Shown piece after piece: positions 44,421-56,524 of a stretch of DNA of 64,000 bases. The stretch is from the NCBI GenBank assembly GCA_024291935.2, contig CM044312.1, forward strand, positions 44,155,001-44,219,000, written 5' to 3'. Numbering within the stretch: the stretch's first letter is position 1; every line of letters begins with the position of its first letter. A program made the position numbers and the translations under genes. The notes beneath the pieces are model-generated. The model searched no databases and was not told where the DNA came from. It saw only the letters and a program-made list of their open reading frames with translations. Source of the DNA: Okapia johnstoni. Lineage: Eukaryota; Chordata; Mammalia; Artiodactyla; Giraffidae.

Positions 44421-44620
44421 TGCATGGTGACTCAGACAGTAGAAAATCTAGGAGACCCGAGTTTGATTCCTGGGTCAGGAAGATCCCCTGTAGAATGGAA
44501 TGGCAACCCACTCTGGTATTCTTAGCTGGAGAATTCCACGGACAGAGGAGCCTGGAGGGCTACAGTCCATGGGGTCACAAAGAGTCGGACACAACTGAAC
44601 AACTAACACTTTCACTTTCA
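44421..44620 (+). mobile_element. Bov-tA SINE
   Basis: The tRNA-derived head is diverged (gtgcatggtgactcagacag) while the body (gtattcttagctggagaatt, ggacacaactgaacaactaa) is well kept. Its tail is the usual cactttcactttca. Confidence 0.93.
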
Positions 44621-45944
44621 TATGTATACGCAAAGGGGACAAGGAAAGAGGCATAAAAATTTATCATTTTTATATATGTCTTCGGATCTTATAAGAGCAC
44701 AGTGAACCCATACATAAAATGAACGTTCAAAAAACATTATTAAAGATTACTAAATGGCAAGAACACAGAGTATGGTGTTTTACATTCTTTATATATGAAC
44801 ACAGGAACCAGCAACTGAAACAGAAATGATCGTTTTCACTGAGCTACAGCTACCATAAAAAACTGACCTCCCTTCGGTTTCCCCTTTCAGCGCAAACCCT
44901 AGAAGCACGTGTAGGTGGAGAAGATGAGGTCAGTATATCTACCAGACTTTGTTATTTGCTGTCTGAGCCTTGAAACACTAGGAAGGATGCCCACCTATAG
45001 CAATATGTGTCCAGACACCTTTTCAAGAATAAAAGAAATAGTCCAATTCCAGCCCAAATACTCTAAAACCCAAGACAGTTTCCATATCTCTCTTGGCTGG
45101 GCCTCTCAATTCATAACAAAAACTTCCTTCCTTCTAGTGGCCAGTAGGCAGGCCTGACAAAAAGAGAGGTACTGGGTGTCTCAAATGAGTTCTACAAGGA
45201 TGGCTTTCCTTCTAAGTTAAATTCCCCCCCAGCCCCCGGCATAAGAGCAATCTCCAGCTTCTCAGAGCTACCAACACATTCAGGGTCCCCATTCTGATGA
45301 GAAGGTTTCACTGACTTTCTCTATCACTGTTTGCAGCCAACAGCATCCTGGGTTATATCCAGGAGGAGAGAAGTGGGAAGAGAGGTGGGTTTCTATAAGT
45401 GCTGTTTAAGTCAGGCTTCCTCCTTCACACTTTACCACGGTTAGAGTTCAGAGAGCTTGCAGGGTAGACAAGCCCAACTTCACAGCCAATATTGGACCCA
45501 TCTCTGTGATATGGAAAGACTGAACAGAATAACTGTTTTGGTTTCCATGGATCACTTATAAGATAGGATGGCACCCCTGGAGTTAGATAAAAAGCTTATT
45601 CTGTTTCATTAAAATGATCCTTAAATAGCTCTGGAGTGAAACCTTCTCAGCCATCAGTTTTGCACTGGTGTGATGAAGAGGTAGGCACAATGACTAGGGC
45701 ACTCCTACAACAGGACTTGGTACGCGGTGCCAACTAGAACCGGTTCTTTCTTTATATCCAGAACAATTACTCCTAGCTGTTCTGAATTGAAGGAAATGAT
45801 AGTGACCTATTTGCAGCTAGAGAAGCAGTGTTTACAAGATGGACACCAGTTCATAAAAAGCTCTCCAGTCTGTGGTTTGAACAAGACAGGTCATGCCATG
45901 CCCCTGTTCAATTTTTTTCAGTGGTCACTCATTATCTACAAATA
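44621..45944. other. Unique non-coding DNA
   Basis: No gene, RNA or repeat is recognised. The C-run near 45225-45238 is too short for a structure call. Confidence 0.5.
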
Positions 45945-46248
45945 ATAGATGATCTGGCTGCAAATCAGAATCATCCACGGACATTTTATTTCATTTTTGG
46001 CCGTGCCGTGCGGTTTGTGGGATCTCAGTTCCCTGACCAGGGATTGAACCTGGACCACACCAATAAAAGCCTGGAATCCTAACCACTAGGCCACAGGGTA
46101 CTTCCATCCATGGACATTTTAAAGAAAAAAGCATACTCTCATCCTCTTCCTAAAGATGGTAATTCAACAGTCCTGGGATCTAAGTACTAATACTTTTTTA
46201 AAAACCTTCCAGATGACAAAAAGTCACAGGATTGAGAACTACTGACTT
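45945..46248 (+). repeat. hAT-Charlie element split by CHR-1
   Basis: The left part ctggctgcaaatcagaatca and the right part ggattgagaactactgac are the typical ends of a Charlie-type MITE. The middle is degraded, and a CHR-1 SINE splits it. Confidence 0.6.
45989..46104 (-). mobile_element. CHR-1 SINE
   Basis: Reverse CHR-1 with ttggccgtgccgtgcggttt, then tccctgaccagggattgaac (the B box region), then aaccactaggccacagggta. A 16-bp target-site duplication (atcca[c/t]ggacatttta) lies at 45973-45988 and 46105-46120 with one mismatch. Confidence 0.95.
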
Positions 46249-46554
46249 AACAAGAGGAAGACTCAAGTCTTCCATGCTACACACGAGCCTTGATTCTCAC
46301 AACAATCCACCTCACATTTCACCTTCCAGCAACACCAATCCACTTGCAGTTCCCCACAAACTCCCTGAGCATCCCTCACCTCCACCCTCAATGTACACAT
46401 GGCAGAATAGTCATCCTGGTTGTAGCTCCAATGATACTTTCCATCCACTCCTCCTTAACATTCCCAGATACACAAAAGACAAAAGCAGCTCAGCATACTA
46501 CTACAGAAAATCATCAAATCACAGAGCAAGAGAGGGGGACAAAAAGCAACAAAG
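46249..46554. other. Mostly unique DNA, possible L2 scrap
   Basis: C-rich text around 46340-46390 (cttgcagttccccacaaact) hints at an L2 3' segment but is too diverged to assert. The 121-codon frame at 46232-46597 runs into L1 sequence and is not a gene. Confidence 0.4.
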
Positions 46555-47105
46555 GAATTACAGAACAGCCAAGAAACAACTAACAAAACGGCAATAAGCA
46601 CATACCTATCAATTAACATTTTGAATGCAAATAGAATAAATTATCCAATTAAAAAACAAACAAGACCTATCATTACTCTGCCTACAAGACTCTCAGTTCA
46701 GATGCATGGACACACACAGACTGAAAGTGAAGGGATGGAAAAAGATATGCCCTGCAAATACAGACCAAAAGAAAGCTGGGGTAGCAATACTCAGACAAAA
46801 CAGATTTTAAGACAAAGGCTCTAATAAGAGACAAAGAAAATCGTTATGGAATGAAACAGGGGTCAATCCAACAAGAGGATACCGTATGATATTTGTAAAT
46901 CTTTATGTACCCAGCATGGGAGGACCTAAATATATAAAGCAAATATTAATAGACCCAGAGGGGAAAAGAGACAGTAATACACTACAGTAGGAGACTTTAA
47001 CACTCCACTACATTAATAGATAAATCATTTAGATAGGAAATCAATAAGGAAACACTGGCTTTAAATGACACATTAGGCTAAATGGACTTAACATTCCAAG
47101 GCTAA
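46555..47105 (+). mobile_element. L1 LINE, ORF2 endonuclease region
   Basis: This L1 piece is from the 5' part of ORF2, unlike the 3' ends elsewhere: gcaataagcacatacctatc near 46591, gactgaaagtgaagggatgg near 46719, gaaagctggggtagcaatac near 46770. The frame is broken and both ORF2 ends are absent. Confidence 0.85.
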
Positions 47106-47169
47106 TGCATACCAGGCTGCCCTTGCACATACCTTATTCTAGGAATTGTATTTTGAAAATGAAAAATTT

Positions 47170-47300
47170 TGTTTGAATGTCTGTCTCCTTACTGAATTAT
47201 TAGTTCCTAGAGGGAAGATACTATTCTTTTTCATCTTTATACCCTGCAGCCTCGCAAAATACCTATGATACAATAGGTACAGTCACAGAAAATACTGGTG
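47170..47300 (+). repeat. L2 LINE 3' fragment
   Basis: The run tgtctgtctccttactgaat, then agttcctagagggaagatac, then tcatctttataccctgcagc matches the L2 3' UTR order. Confidence 0.65.
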
Positions 47301-48154
47301 ACATTCGTGTTTTAGCTGAGCAACGGAATGAATATAATCACTAATTTTTACTCACTTTGATTCTCCATTGTGTGCTTTGGGTTACTGAATAATCCTCAAG
47401 TACACTAAAGAGAAAACTCTTGGGAATCTTTGATTCAGTTAGAAGGAAGGCTGCTCTCATCCTATACCTAGAACTCATTTCAAGGGGACCCATATGACTA
47501 CAATTCTAGTCTTAGACATTGCTGAAAGAAATCACTGAAAGAAGCTGATGGAGGAGTTGGCAGGATGAAGATAATATTGGATACGCAGTTTAGAGTTTTC
47601 TGAATAGCATTTTGCAAAGCCACAGGCTTACAGGGTTTAAAATATGACTCAGAACACCAACTTTGATGCCAACGTTCTTATTTTTAGACTTTTTAAGCAG
47701 AGAATATAGCTATAAATTCAACCTACTCAGTCTACAAATCCTCTAAAATTCCTCCTAGAGAACAGAAAAACACTTGGCATGTCTCCGGATGTTATTTTAT
47801 TTGCATATATAGTTGTGCTTGTAAATTTTTGGTAAGTAAAAAAGAATTAATAATGGAAGCTCTAAATGATTCCCATGATTGCTGCTTAAGTTGGCAAAAT
47901 ATTCTCAAGCACAGAAGAAACTTGCTTGTGGAAATGTGCATGGGCGGGCTGTTCAGTTTTTTCCACAATGGGATATTGGCTTGTAGTTATATGCATTCTC
48001 AGACAAATGCCAAGGGGACAGTAACAGAAGGACTACAATTTTGAGAGAGATAATGGGACCAGAGAAAATTCAATGGCATGGTAAAAATATTTTACGCTTT
48101 ACACCATCTGTGCTTTGTTGTTCAGTATCTTAATATCTCATGATCCTGTTTCTT
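47301..48154. other. Unique AT-rich non-coding DNA
   Basis: Nothing is recognised in this stretch. Confidence 0.5.
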
Positions 48155-48740
48155 TAAAAAAAATCACTTTATTGAGGTATAATTTACAAGTATACACTAT
48201 GATGAGCTTGGACATGTGTATGCCAATAGAGCCATTGCTTCCAGCAATAAATAGAACATTTCCCTCACCCAAAAAGTACCCTCATGCCCTTTTGCAGTCA
48301 ACTCTCACACCCCCACCTCTGATTTCTATCACTAGGACTACTCTTGTCTGTTTCAGGACTCCATATAAATGGAATCACACAGAATATCTTTTTGTTTCTG
48401 CTTCTTTCTCTCAACAATGTTTCTGAGTTCCAGGCACCATGTTGCTTATATCAATGGTTCCCTCCTTTTCGTTGCTATGTAGTATTCCATGGAATAAGTA
48501 AGTAAATATGCCACAATTTGTCTCTATACCAGTTGATGAACATATGAGCTGTTTCCAGCTTTTAATGGTTATGACAAAGCTGCTGTGAACACTTATATAT
48601 AGACCTTTCTTGGGTAAATGCATGGGAACAGAACTGTTAGGCCAAAGGGAAGCATGTTTAATGTTACAAACTGCCAAACTGCTCTCTGTGCCAACACATG
48701 GCAAGTTTCAGCTGTGCTGGTGGGTATGCAGGTTACCTCA
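48155..48740 (-). mobile_element. L1M 3' UTR, antisense
   Basis: A long antisense L1M 3' end: cactttattgaggtataatt (48166), tatgtagtattccatggaat (48476), gttgatgaacatatgagctg (48532) and actgccaaactgctctctgt (48671). Confidence 0.85.
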
Positions 48741-48799
48741 TTGTGGTTTCATTTACAGGGCATGAAATCTATGTCGTTCAACTTCCAACCTTTTCCTCT

Positions 48800-48970
48800 T
48801 TCTATAGAACACAGGCAGTATAATATAATGAGATCACTGGGTCCGTTTCTGGACTCCTGAGTTTTATCACCAACTTTGTCACTAAATAGTTACATAATGC
48901 TATAAAGACCATCTATCCCAATACCAATTTTCTATCTGTAAAATGGTTAAATGAGGCCAGATGAGACTTA
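48800..48970 (+). repeat. MIR SINE
   Basis: Forward MIR: aggcagtataatataatgag, then atcaccaactttgtcactaa, then tttctatctgtaaaatggtt. Confidence 0.7.
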
Positions 48971-50723
48971 CATTCTTGTTTTAAACAAAAATGAACATAA
49001 GTGAGTTTTGTAGAAAGCAATGTATTCCTTTCATAGTAGTTAAGCATTATTTTGCATAATGTCCCAAAGTTCTCAAAGAGATTTTGTATATATCCTATTT
49101 ATTGCCAAAGGGGTAATTTTTCCAAACACCACACATTTACAAACAACAACAAAAAAGGAAGATAAACTCATCAAGAAATGAGATTTTATTGAATGGAAAA
49201 TTAATCTCCTTCTTCTGCCTGGTGCTTCAAAACTGCTCTGCCACGTCAGTGAACCTTAATTCCCTTAATTCCCTTTTGCAGTCATCTAAGCTTAATTCAA
49301 AATTGTACCTGTTTTTAAAAGCCTTTACAATTCAGAAAGCATAAATAATCACCTTTGGTCATTTGTTTTGCTCACTTAACTTTAAATAATATGAAGTGAA
49401 TCAATCAGGAAATAATTGGGTTCATTTGCTTTTTGCCTTACACATACACAACATTCCTTTACTACCGTTAAGCCTCACCTATCTAGCAATGTATGAAAAC
49501 TCAGTAAATTACAAGTCAGTCCTCATCCTTTGGGTTCCCATAAGGCAAAGTAAGGATAAAGGTGAAGGTAAAGTCAATGATAAAGGCAGGAAAATATTAT
49601 ACATTCTTTATGAGGAAACATAAGGATTCAGAAGAAAGGATAAATGGTGATCGAAGATGAGAGGTAAATGCATGACAAGACATTAAAGGAAATTAGTTTT
49701 CAGCTCCAAAGAAATATGTGCTAGAAAAAAATGCAAGTAAAACATCTGGTGTTCAGAGGGGTGTGGGGGTGGGGAGGACAACATTTTTTATCTTCATTTC
49801 CTGTCTAAACAAACAAATTATATATTGCCTATCCAAGATACAGATTACACTTAACAAAGGTTTCCCATGTCCTGTTCCAAAGATGTCTCAGAATATGCCA
49901 GTAGAAACAGAATAAACCTTCACAGGAGGTCTATTTCCACAGGAATGGAGAAAGTTGAGCCCCAGCTAAAAAAAGAGATCACATTACATATGAAAAAGTG
50001 CATGCAATGTACTCCAAGGGCCTTTTACCTATTAGGGAAATGGAAAAGAAACCACCCACCATCAATTCGATTGGTCATTAACCTTTCCTGGGTCACTAAC
50101 TTCTTTAAAAATCTAATAAGAGGTATGGTCCCGCCTTTCCAGGAAAACAATCATATGACCTTGCACAGTCCCAGAGGTCTGGCTCCATGAAGGCCTTCCA
50201 TGGAGCCTTTAGGGTTTAGGGACCCTAGATTTAGAAGGACCACCCCTGATTTTAAAAAACTCACCAATGAGACTTCCACCAACAATAATTCAAATATGAC
50301 CTATATCCAAACAAAGGAATCAAATCTCTTCTAATCCAAATCCCAAACACATACACGGTAGAATATGAAAATGACTTCTGTAAGTTCCAAAAGTTATCTA
50401 ACATTCTCACAGGAAGCACATGTTCAGAGGTACAGAGTGAGCTCTGGAAATGCTCCCAGAAATCCTTTCCTCACCACTGCCGAGAAGGATGAGCAGTCAT
50501 CTGAGTGGGTGGTGTCAATGCCTCCCGTTTCTAGAACAGGTCTAGTCTAAAAGGAGAAATTCCTTATGGAGCACAGAGAGAGGAGAGAAAATGGCTAGCA
50601 AAAAGGTATGTGAGCAAACTGATAAATGGGATTTAATTTGGAAACATTCAGAACTAGAGGTGAAAAAGAAGGACAGTTTGGAAATTCTGGGCTGTAAGCA
50701 GGTGACTGTCTATGGTAGATAGA
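48971..50723. other. Unique non-coding DNA
   Basis: No secure repeat or gene over 1.75 kb. A G-rich run at 49757-49777 has only three full G-tracts. Frames at 49867-50190 and nearby show no known domain. Confidence 0.5.
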
Positions 50724-51372
50724 TCAATGGCCCCCAAATAGCCACACCCTAATCCCTGTAACCAGCGAATGTTACCTTACGGCAAAAAAGGGCTTTGCAG
50801 AGATATCATCAAGTTAAAGGGCTTCCCTGGTGGCTCAGATGGTAGAGAATCCACATGCAAGGCAGGAGACCCCAGTTCGATCCCTGGGTCAGGGAGACCC
50901 CTGGAAGAAGGGAATGGTTATTCACTCCAATATTCTTGCCTGGAAAATTCCATGGACAAAAGAGCCTGGTGGGCTACAGTACACGGGGTCACAAAGAGTT
51001 GGACACGACTGAATGACTAACACTTTCACTTTCGTTAAATTAAGCCCTGGGGATAGATCATCCAGGATTATCCATGAAGGGCCAACATACTCATAGGGTT
51101 CTTATAAGAGGGAAGCAGCAGATCAGAGTTAGTGGAATACTATGTAATGAGATATGATATAGGACCTCGAGGCAAGGAATGCAGGTAGCCTCTAGAAGGT
51201 AGAGAAAGTAAAGAAGCAAAGGCTCTTGTTCTACAAGAGCCTCCAGGAAAAGTGTAATCCTGATGGTACCTTGATTTTACACTTCTGACATGCAGAACCG
51301 TAAAGGAATATGTTTGTATTTTTTTAAGCCACTAAACTTATTTGTTATAGCAGCAGTAGGAAACCAATACAT
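50724..51372 (+). mobile_element. MLT-like (MaLR) LTR split by Bov-tA
   Basis: The left part has caccctaatccctgtaacca and atgttaccttacggcaaaaa. The right part has ggattatccatgaagggcca, cttataagagggaagcagca and an end of gccactaaacttatttgtta plus ggaaaccaatac. These are typical of MaLR LTRs. The exact subfamily is not resolved. Confidence 0.65.
50818..51035 (+). mobile_element. Bov-tA SINE
   Basis: Full length: agggcttccctggtggctca head, gttcgatccctgggtcaggg B box, ggacacgactgaatgactaa end and cactttcactttc tail. A partial repeat (gttaaa) flanks it at 50812-50817 and 51035-51040. Confidence 0.96.
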
Positions 51373-51529
51373 TGTCTACCTATCTTGTTGTTGTTGTTAA
51401 GGGGTTAGGAAATGAGAAGTATGAAACAGCCTCATATGGAAGAAGTATTTTCTGATGAGTGATAAATGCCTCCATCAACAATGCTGAGAATTGTTCATAT
51501 ATGGCCCTCAACCAGTAACAGATGGGGAA

Positions 51530-51690
51530 GTTATGTGGTATAATGGAAACACAGTAGACTAGGAGTTAGAAAAGCTGCATTCTCACCCTTGCTCTTCAAT
51601 ATACAGTGATATGCCATCAGGTAAGCACAAACTCCTTGAGTCTAAGTGATCTTTAAAATGAAACATTCAGGTTACATCATTATAATGTCT
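51530..51690 (+). repeat. MIR SINE
   Basis: Forward MIR: tatgtggtataatggaaaca, then taggagttagaaaagctgca, then ctcacccttgctcttca. It is diverged at its right end. Confidence 0.6.
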
Positions 51691-51814
51691 CCTTAACACA
51701 GGCCAGAGGATTTTCTCTACTGACTAGTATTAACTAGTAGCCAGTTTTGCTGTTAGTTCTTACATGTCTTATCTTCCTCCTTATACCAGCCTGTGACATT
51801 GGCCACACTTTCCC

Positions 51815-51925
51815 TATTTCAGCCTGAAAGAAGTTATGTCATTTGCCCACTATTACTGGGCTTCGAAAGCAAGCTTGTCTGACTGAAGGCTTTCCCCTTA
51901 CCCACCATGCTGTGTTGTCTTTCTT
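51815..51925 (-). repeat. MIR SINE fragment
   Basis: Reverse MIR: gttatgtcatttgcccacta near 51832, then gaaagcaagcttgtctgact, then ttacccaccatgctgtgttg. Confidence 0.6.
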
Positions 51926-53631
51926 GCTCAAGGTCTGCACCGTGGGTCTACAGATCTAAGGCAGGTCAGAACACAAAAGCAAGAGAAGACCACCAATTCA
52001 AAGCAGGATCATGGACATCCTACTGAAAATGAAAGAAAAAGGGGGTGGGGGTAGGGAGGTCAAACTGCCTTGCAAGCATTTTAATTGCTAGAGATTCAAG
52101 AATACACTTTCTGGGTCCACTTTTTAAAACAAAAGAAAAATTTCAAGACACCAAGTGGCCTCAATGAGCAGACACTACTATTCTGTAAGGTAGAATCCTG
52201 TATTACAAACCAGTGACCCTTCCTGCCTTCACATTCCGATTCCACACTGGAACTCTGCTGCTGCAGCAACTCCAGTCTTCACAGTTCATGGGAGGAGAAT
52301 GGAAAGGCTGCTGCCCAAAATAGTTTAATAAGGCCAGCAATGATTCATGGAGTAATAACAGGCCAGGCAGGCAGCCGCTTGCAGAACTGGGCCCAGCTGA
52401 GAGGGGGTTTCACAGCTCAAGGTTAAAATGGAGAATAAGGAGGTCATTCATTCCACATGTTCAAGGAGGGAAGGTTCACTAGTACCACCTGCAAACTCAT
52501 AAAAAGGGAGTCAGATGTGAGGCAATTCAGCTCAACAGTTATCAACACTGGCCCAGAGTTCAACAGCAACAAACCCGTGAACATAAAAAGCAACCATGGG
52601 AACACAGCCCTTTAGAACACTCTCTTGATGGACTCTAATTTACTCCTGAAATTTACCGAAAGTTTTCATAGGCAAAACAGTATCTGAGGTTTATGAATAG
52701 TTTCAAAGAAGCAGAACACATAAAGGAGAAGAAAACACCCAGGAAACTATAAAGACACTGATAGGAAGAGGCCAGTCTAAACACCCAAACTAGGATTACC
52801 CCACAATACAGAACACTTATGTCATTAATATTTCTGATTATACTTTTGTTCCCAAGCAACAACTAATAACTGATCAAAAATTTAAGGATATTATGCAAAA
52901 GAAAGAAAATTTTCTTTTCCGTGATTCACTTATTTTAAATTCCAGTTTAGGCAAGTATTTGCAAATGCTCCCAGTTTTTATCTGAGGTCAATGTTTATAT
53001 AATTATGAGAAGAGAAAAGAGACAGATGGGTAATTCATAAAGTTAATAACTATCTGCTTTTGCTACCAAAATTTGGAATTTCAACCAAAGATATCTTTAA
53101 AGATATATATGAGTTACAAATGGCATAAATAGAAAGGGCAAAACCATAAATTCTAAGGTTTGTTGGCATTACATCAGTTTAGTCTGTAAATAACTCCCTG
53201 GATATAATGAGAAAAGCAGTTTAAAAGAAGGAAGGGCTAGAATGTGATGGTGCTGATGAGAAAATGCAGAACATATGTGTGATTGCTCCAAAAGGAGAAT
53301 CTGAGAGAAAGTTAATTTTTCTCAGCTGGAATAAAAAGTAAACATGTGACAGTAACAGAAAATAAGGTCATATGAAAGATGTTCTCATGCATAAAAAGTT
53401 AAATCTAAACATTTCAATGCAGGCCTCATTGGAAAAGTACCAATATCAATTACCTCAAGAAATTTTTATTCAAATATTACACAAATAAACACAATATGTT
53501 CATCACCAATCTTACTGACAAGTATAAGGCTTCTTTGCTGGATATGAGAAGGACTAATGTTCATTATATTCTTCTTACATGTCTGAGTTAGAAGCTCTAA
53601 TGACAAAATAACTGAGTTCCCTGGATCAAAG
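51926..53631. other. Unique non-coding DNA
   Basis: No secure repeat. A G-rich run at 52039-52059 holds three G-tracts and one GG, just short of a quadruplex motif. No gene is supported. Confidence 0.5.
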
Positions 53632-53822
53632 ACAATGTCCGACTCTTCACAATCCCATGGACTATAGCCCGCCAGGCTCCTCTGTCCATGGAATTCTCCA
53701 AGCAAGAATACTGGAGTGGGTAGCCATTCCATTCTCCAGGGGATCTTCCTGATCCAGGAACTGAATCCAGGTCTCCTGCATTGCAGGCAGATTCTTTACC
53801 GTCTGAGCCACCAGGGAAGCCC
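53632..53822 (-). mobile_element. Bov-tA SINE
   Basis: Reverse copy starting aatgtccgactcttcacaat (3' end slightly truncated) and ending tctgagccaccagggaagcc at the head. Body and tRNA part are well preserved. Confidence 0.95.
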
Positions 53823-54154
53823 CAATAAAATATAAATGAAATGAAAACTGTTGTCAAAAAACAGCAACAAGAAAAAATACTTTCATCAACTATAAGAGTA
53901 TATGGTACCTGTCAGGCCAAAAAGGGAAACAATCCTCCTTTAATACGAGCTTTGCCAAAAACATACTTATCTCTGCCCTCAACCACTGAGGAGTAACATG
54001 AAGTACATTATGATTTTACGAAGTCTGTGTTCATGCTGGTCTTCTCAAAGTCAGAATGGACAATACAGGAAAATTTAGCATAACTACTCATATGGCTTTA
54101 TCCTTGAAATAAACATGTAAAACTGAGTCTGCCATTCAGCTTACCTTTGAATAA
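53823..54154. other. Unique AT-rich non-coding DNA
   Basis: Nothing is recognised in this stretch. Confidence 0.5.
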
Positions 54155-54490
54155 ATCTTTTTTTTTAATATATATATTTTTTATTTAATAAATTTATTTA
54201 TTTTAGTTGGGGGCTAATTACTTTACAATATTGTAGTGGTTTTTGCCACACATTGACATGAATCAGCCATGGGTTTACATGTGTTCCCCATCCTGAACCC
54301 CCCTCCCACCTCCCTCCCCATCCCATCCCTCTGGGTCATCCCATTGCCCCAGCCCTGAGCATTTGTCTCATGCATCAAACATGGAATGGTGTTCTGTTTC
54401 ACATATGATAATATACATGTTTCAATGCTATTGTCCCAGAACGTCCCACCCTCACCTTGTCCCTCAGAGTCCATAAGACTGTTCTAGTTC
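54155..54490 (-). mobile_element. Ruminant L1 3' UTR, antisense
   Basis: It begins with a T-rich stretch (the L1 A-tail), then gggggctaattactttacaa, gtgttccccatcctgaaccc and catcccattgccccagccct, which is the 3' UTR of the young ruminant L1. Divergence is low. The C-rich part at 54298-54329 is G-rich in the L1 sense strand. Confidence 0.9.
54298..54329 (-). other. G-quadruplex motif in L1 3' UTR
   Basis: C-tracts at 54298-54303, 54305-54307, 54312-54314, 54316-54319, 54322-54324 and 54327-54329 have short loops, so the L1 sense strand meets the G3+N1-7 rule. G-rich tracts are a known feature of L1 3' UTRs. Confidence 0.7.
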
Positions 54491-54839
54491 ACCCTTGAGA
54501 AACAATGTACTGACCTGTGTATGAATGAGACACCACTTTCCTTTATATCTTCTGTTCCTTGGAACAGAGTTCAATATCCCTGATCCTTGGCAATAGGCAG
54601 ATGGAAAAGTCAGAAATCACAATTCTGCTGGGATACCTACCTAGGAAATTTAATTATCCCCCCTGGACAGTTTTACCTCATTTTATATAATGTATGGTCA
54701 TGAAAACTATATATACTCATTGGAAAATGACTTACAAGAACCCTATAGTGACTCTTGAAGACAATATGCAAAATATTTTTGAAAAATATGTACAAGGTTG
54801 CCATCACAAAATTGTACTAGTAAAAGCTCTGGATAGAGA
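54491..54839. other. Unique AT-rich non-coding DNA
   Basis: Nothing is recognised in this stretch. Confidence 0.45.
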
Positions 54840-55490
54840 ATTGGTAAAATAAGTTACTGTATATTTATACAATAATCTATAAGACATTGATTAAAATAAC
54901 AAAATAGACATAAAGGAAACTTTTTTCTAATTTAAAAAAAAAATTACAGAATCACAAGAAGTTGCCAAAATAGTGGTCAGTGTAAACTACCTAGCTCCTA
55001 CCAATGGTAACATGTTATATATACAACTATAGTCAAAAACAAGAAATTAACATTAGCACAATACAGTTAGCTAGACTACAGAGTTTATTTGAATTTCATC
55101 AGTCTTTATATGCACTCATTTTGTGTACATGTGTGCATGTATGAGTATTATGTATTGTTCCATAAAATTTTATCACATGTATATAATTCATGTAACCACA
55201 ACCAAGATGCAGAATTGTTACATCATCACAAAGGAACTAAAAGAAAACCTTCCACAGAACTAAAACTGCTCTATACCTTGCTCCGGGTGGTGGCTATGCT
55301 GTGCACATAAGATTTATACAATTTAGAAATAAGTTATGCCTGAATTTAAAACGAATGATAATGAAACTCAATTGGTTGACATGGATACACGTTCAAGATA
55401 GTCAGGTTTAAAAAAAAGTTACAAAGCAGTATTTATAGGATGATCCTCTTTTTGTATAATTTTATGTCTCTGTGCCTAGAAAAAAAATAC
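54840..55490 (+). mobile_element. Possible old LINE, split by antisense L1
   Basis: Left (ttggtaaaataagttactgt) and right (aagttacaaagcagtattta, then gatcctctttttgtataatt) pieces read like an old LINE 3' end in sense. They flank an antisense L1 segment. Family not resolved. Confidence 0.35.
54925..55315 (-). mobile_element. Old L1 3' UTR, antisense
   Basis: Antisense L1M-type text: cacaagaagttgccaaaata near 54952, aacaagaaattaacattagc near 55038, agagtttatttgaatttcat near 55080 and aaccacaaccaagatgcaga near 55193. Confidence 0.6.
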
Positions 55491-56524
55491 AAAATGACCA
55501 AAATTTAATATTCCTCTAAAAATTCTATTTCATTTTTCTGATGTTAATTTTGTAGTGAGTTAGAATCACTTTAACACCTCAGGGGAAAAGAACCCCTCCC
55601 CAAAAAAACCGTATGTATGTATAGTCTCAAGGAAGAATTTTTTTTTAATCACCACCTAATTCATTCCTAGGTTTTTCCTGGCTTAAAAGTAAGCCTTAAA
55701 ATCCTCCCGTATAATCCTTTCTATCACTCCCTTAAAATACAACATCATTCATCCCTATGGTTCTTGAAAAGATGAACTTGAAAAGCCCTTCCCCCTAAAG
55801 CTCAGTGTGTTAGACTATTTGTAAATTTTTCAAAAGAAGCTGAGACATGAGTACAAACTGTATTCAAGGCAAACTTTTCCTCTCACAAATTACAAAAAAA
55901 AAAAAAAAAAATCTTTCAATGCAACCTTTAATGACCACAGACTTTGTGCTGAAATTATGCAAAAGGCTTTTAAAGTCAAGATGCACAATACAATGATCCT
56001 GCTCTAAACAAGATCAAAACTGCAATACACCAAGCCATGTGCTTATACCACTGGTGCACAGAGTCCTGGGAGCAGACAGAGGAGTCAGTAACAAATCCTG
56101 GATAGGAGAGGGAAGGTAGAAGGATTCTGGACAAAGAATGACCCTGGATCTGGGCTTTGAAAACCTTTATTTGAGCTTCTGCCAAGTGAAAAAGGGTAAG
56201 AGTTGAGAGTCAGTCAGAAAGACTGCCTGCAAGCACAGGAAACTTGAGAACCTGCTGGAGAACAAGTAAATACAGAACAGGGAAGAAGTGAAGGCAGATG
56301 ATTCTAGAAACCATCCTGAACACCACGCTAAAAGACTGGGCTGCATTAGCCAATACACGGTAGGAAATCCAAGGTATTTTAAGCAGAGGATTAGATTGGT
56401 GGCAGTGTTGAAGATGAGCTGGAATGCAACACAATGGAAAGGGAAGATAAATTATTGAGCTCTTAACAGTATATACCAGGTGAAAAACACTGAGACCCTG
56501 AATAGGGAAAGCAACAGCTATACT
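55491..56524. other. Unique non-coding DNA
   Basis: It includes an 18-base poly-A run at 55894-55911. No gene or repeat family is recognised. Confidence 0.5.

Noticed and set aside
46232..46597. 121-codon plus-strand frame
   Set aside because: It runs from an unresolved old segment into L1 sequence and is rich in low-complexity residues.
52039..52059. G-rich run as a G-quadruplex
   Set aside because: Only three tracts of three or more G are separated by loops; the fourth is GG. The same holds for 49757-49777.
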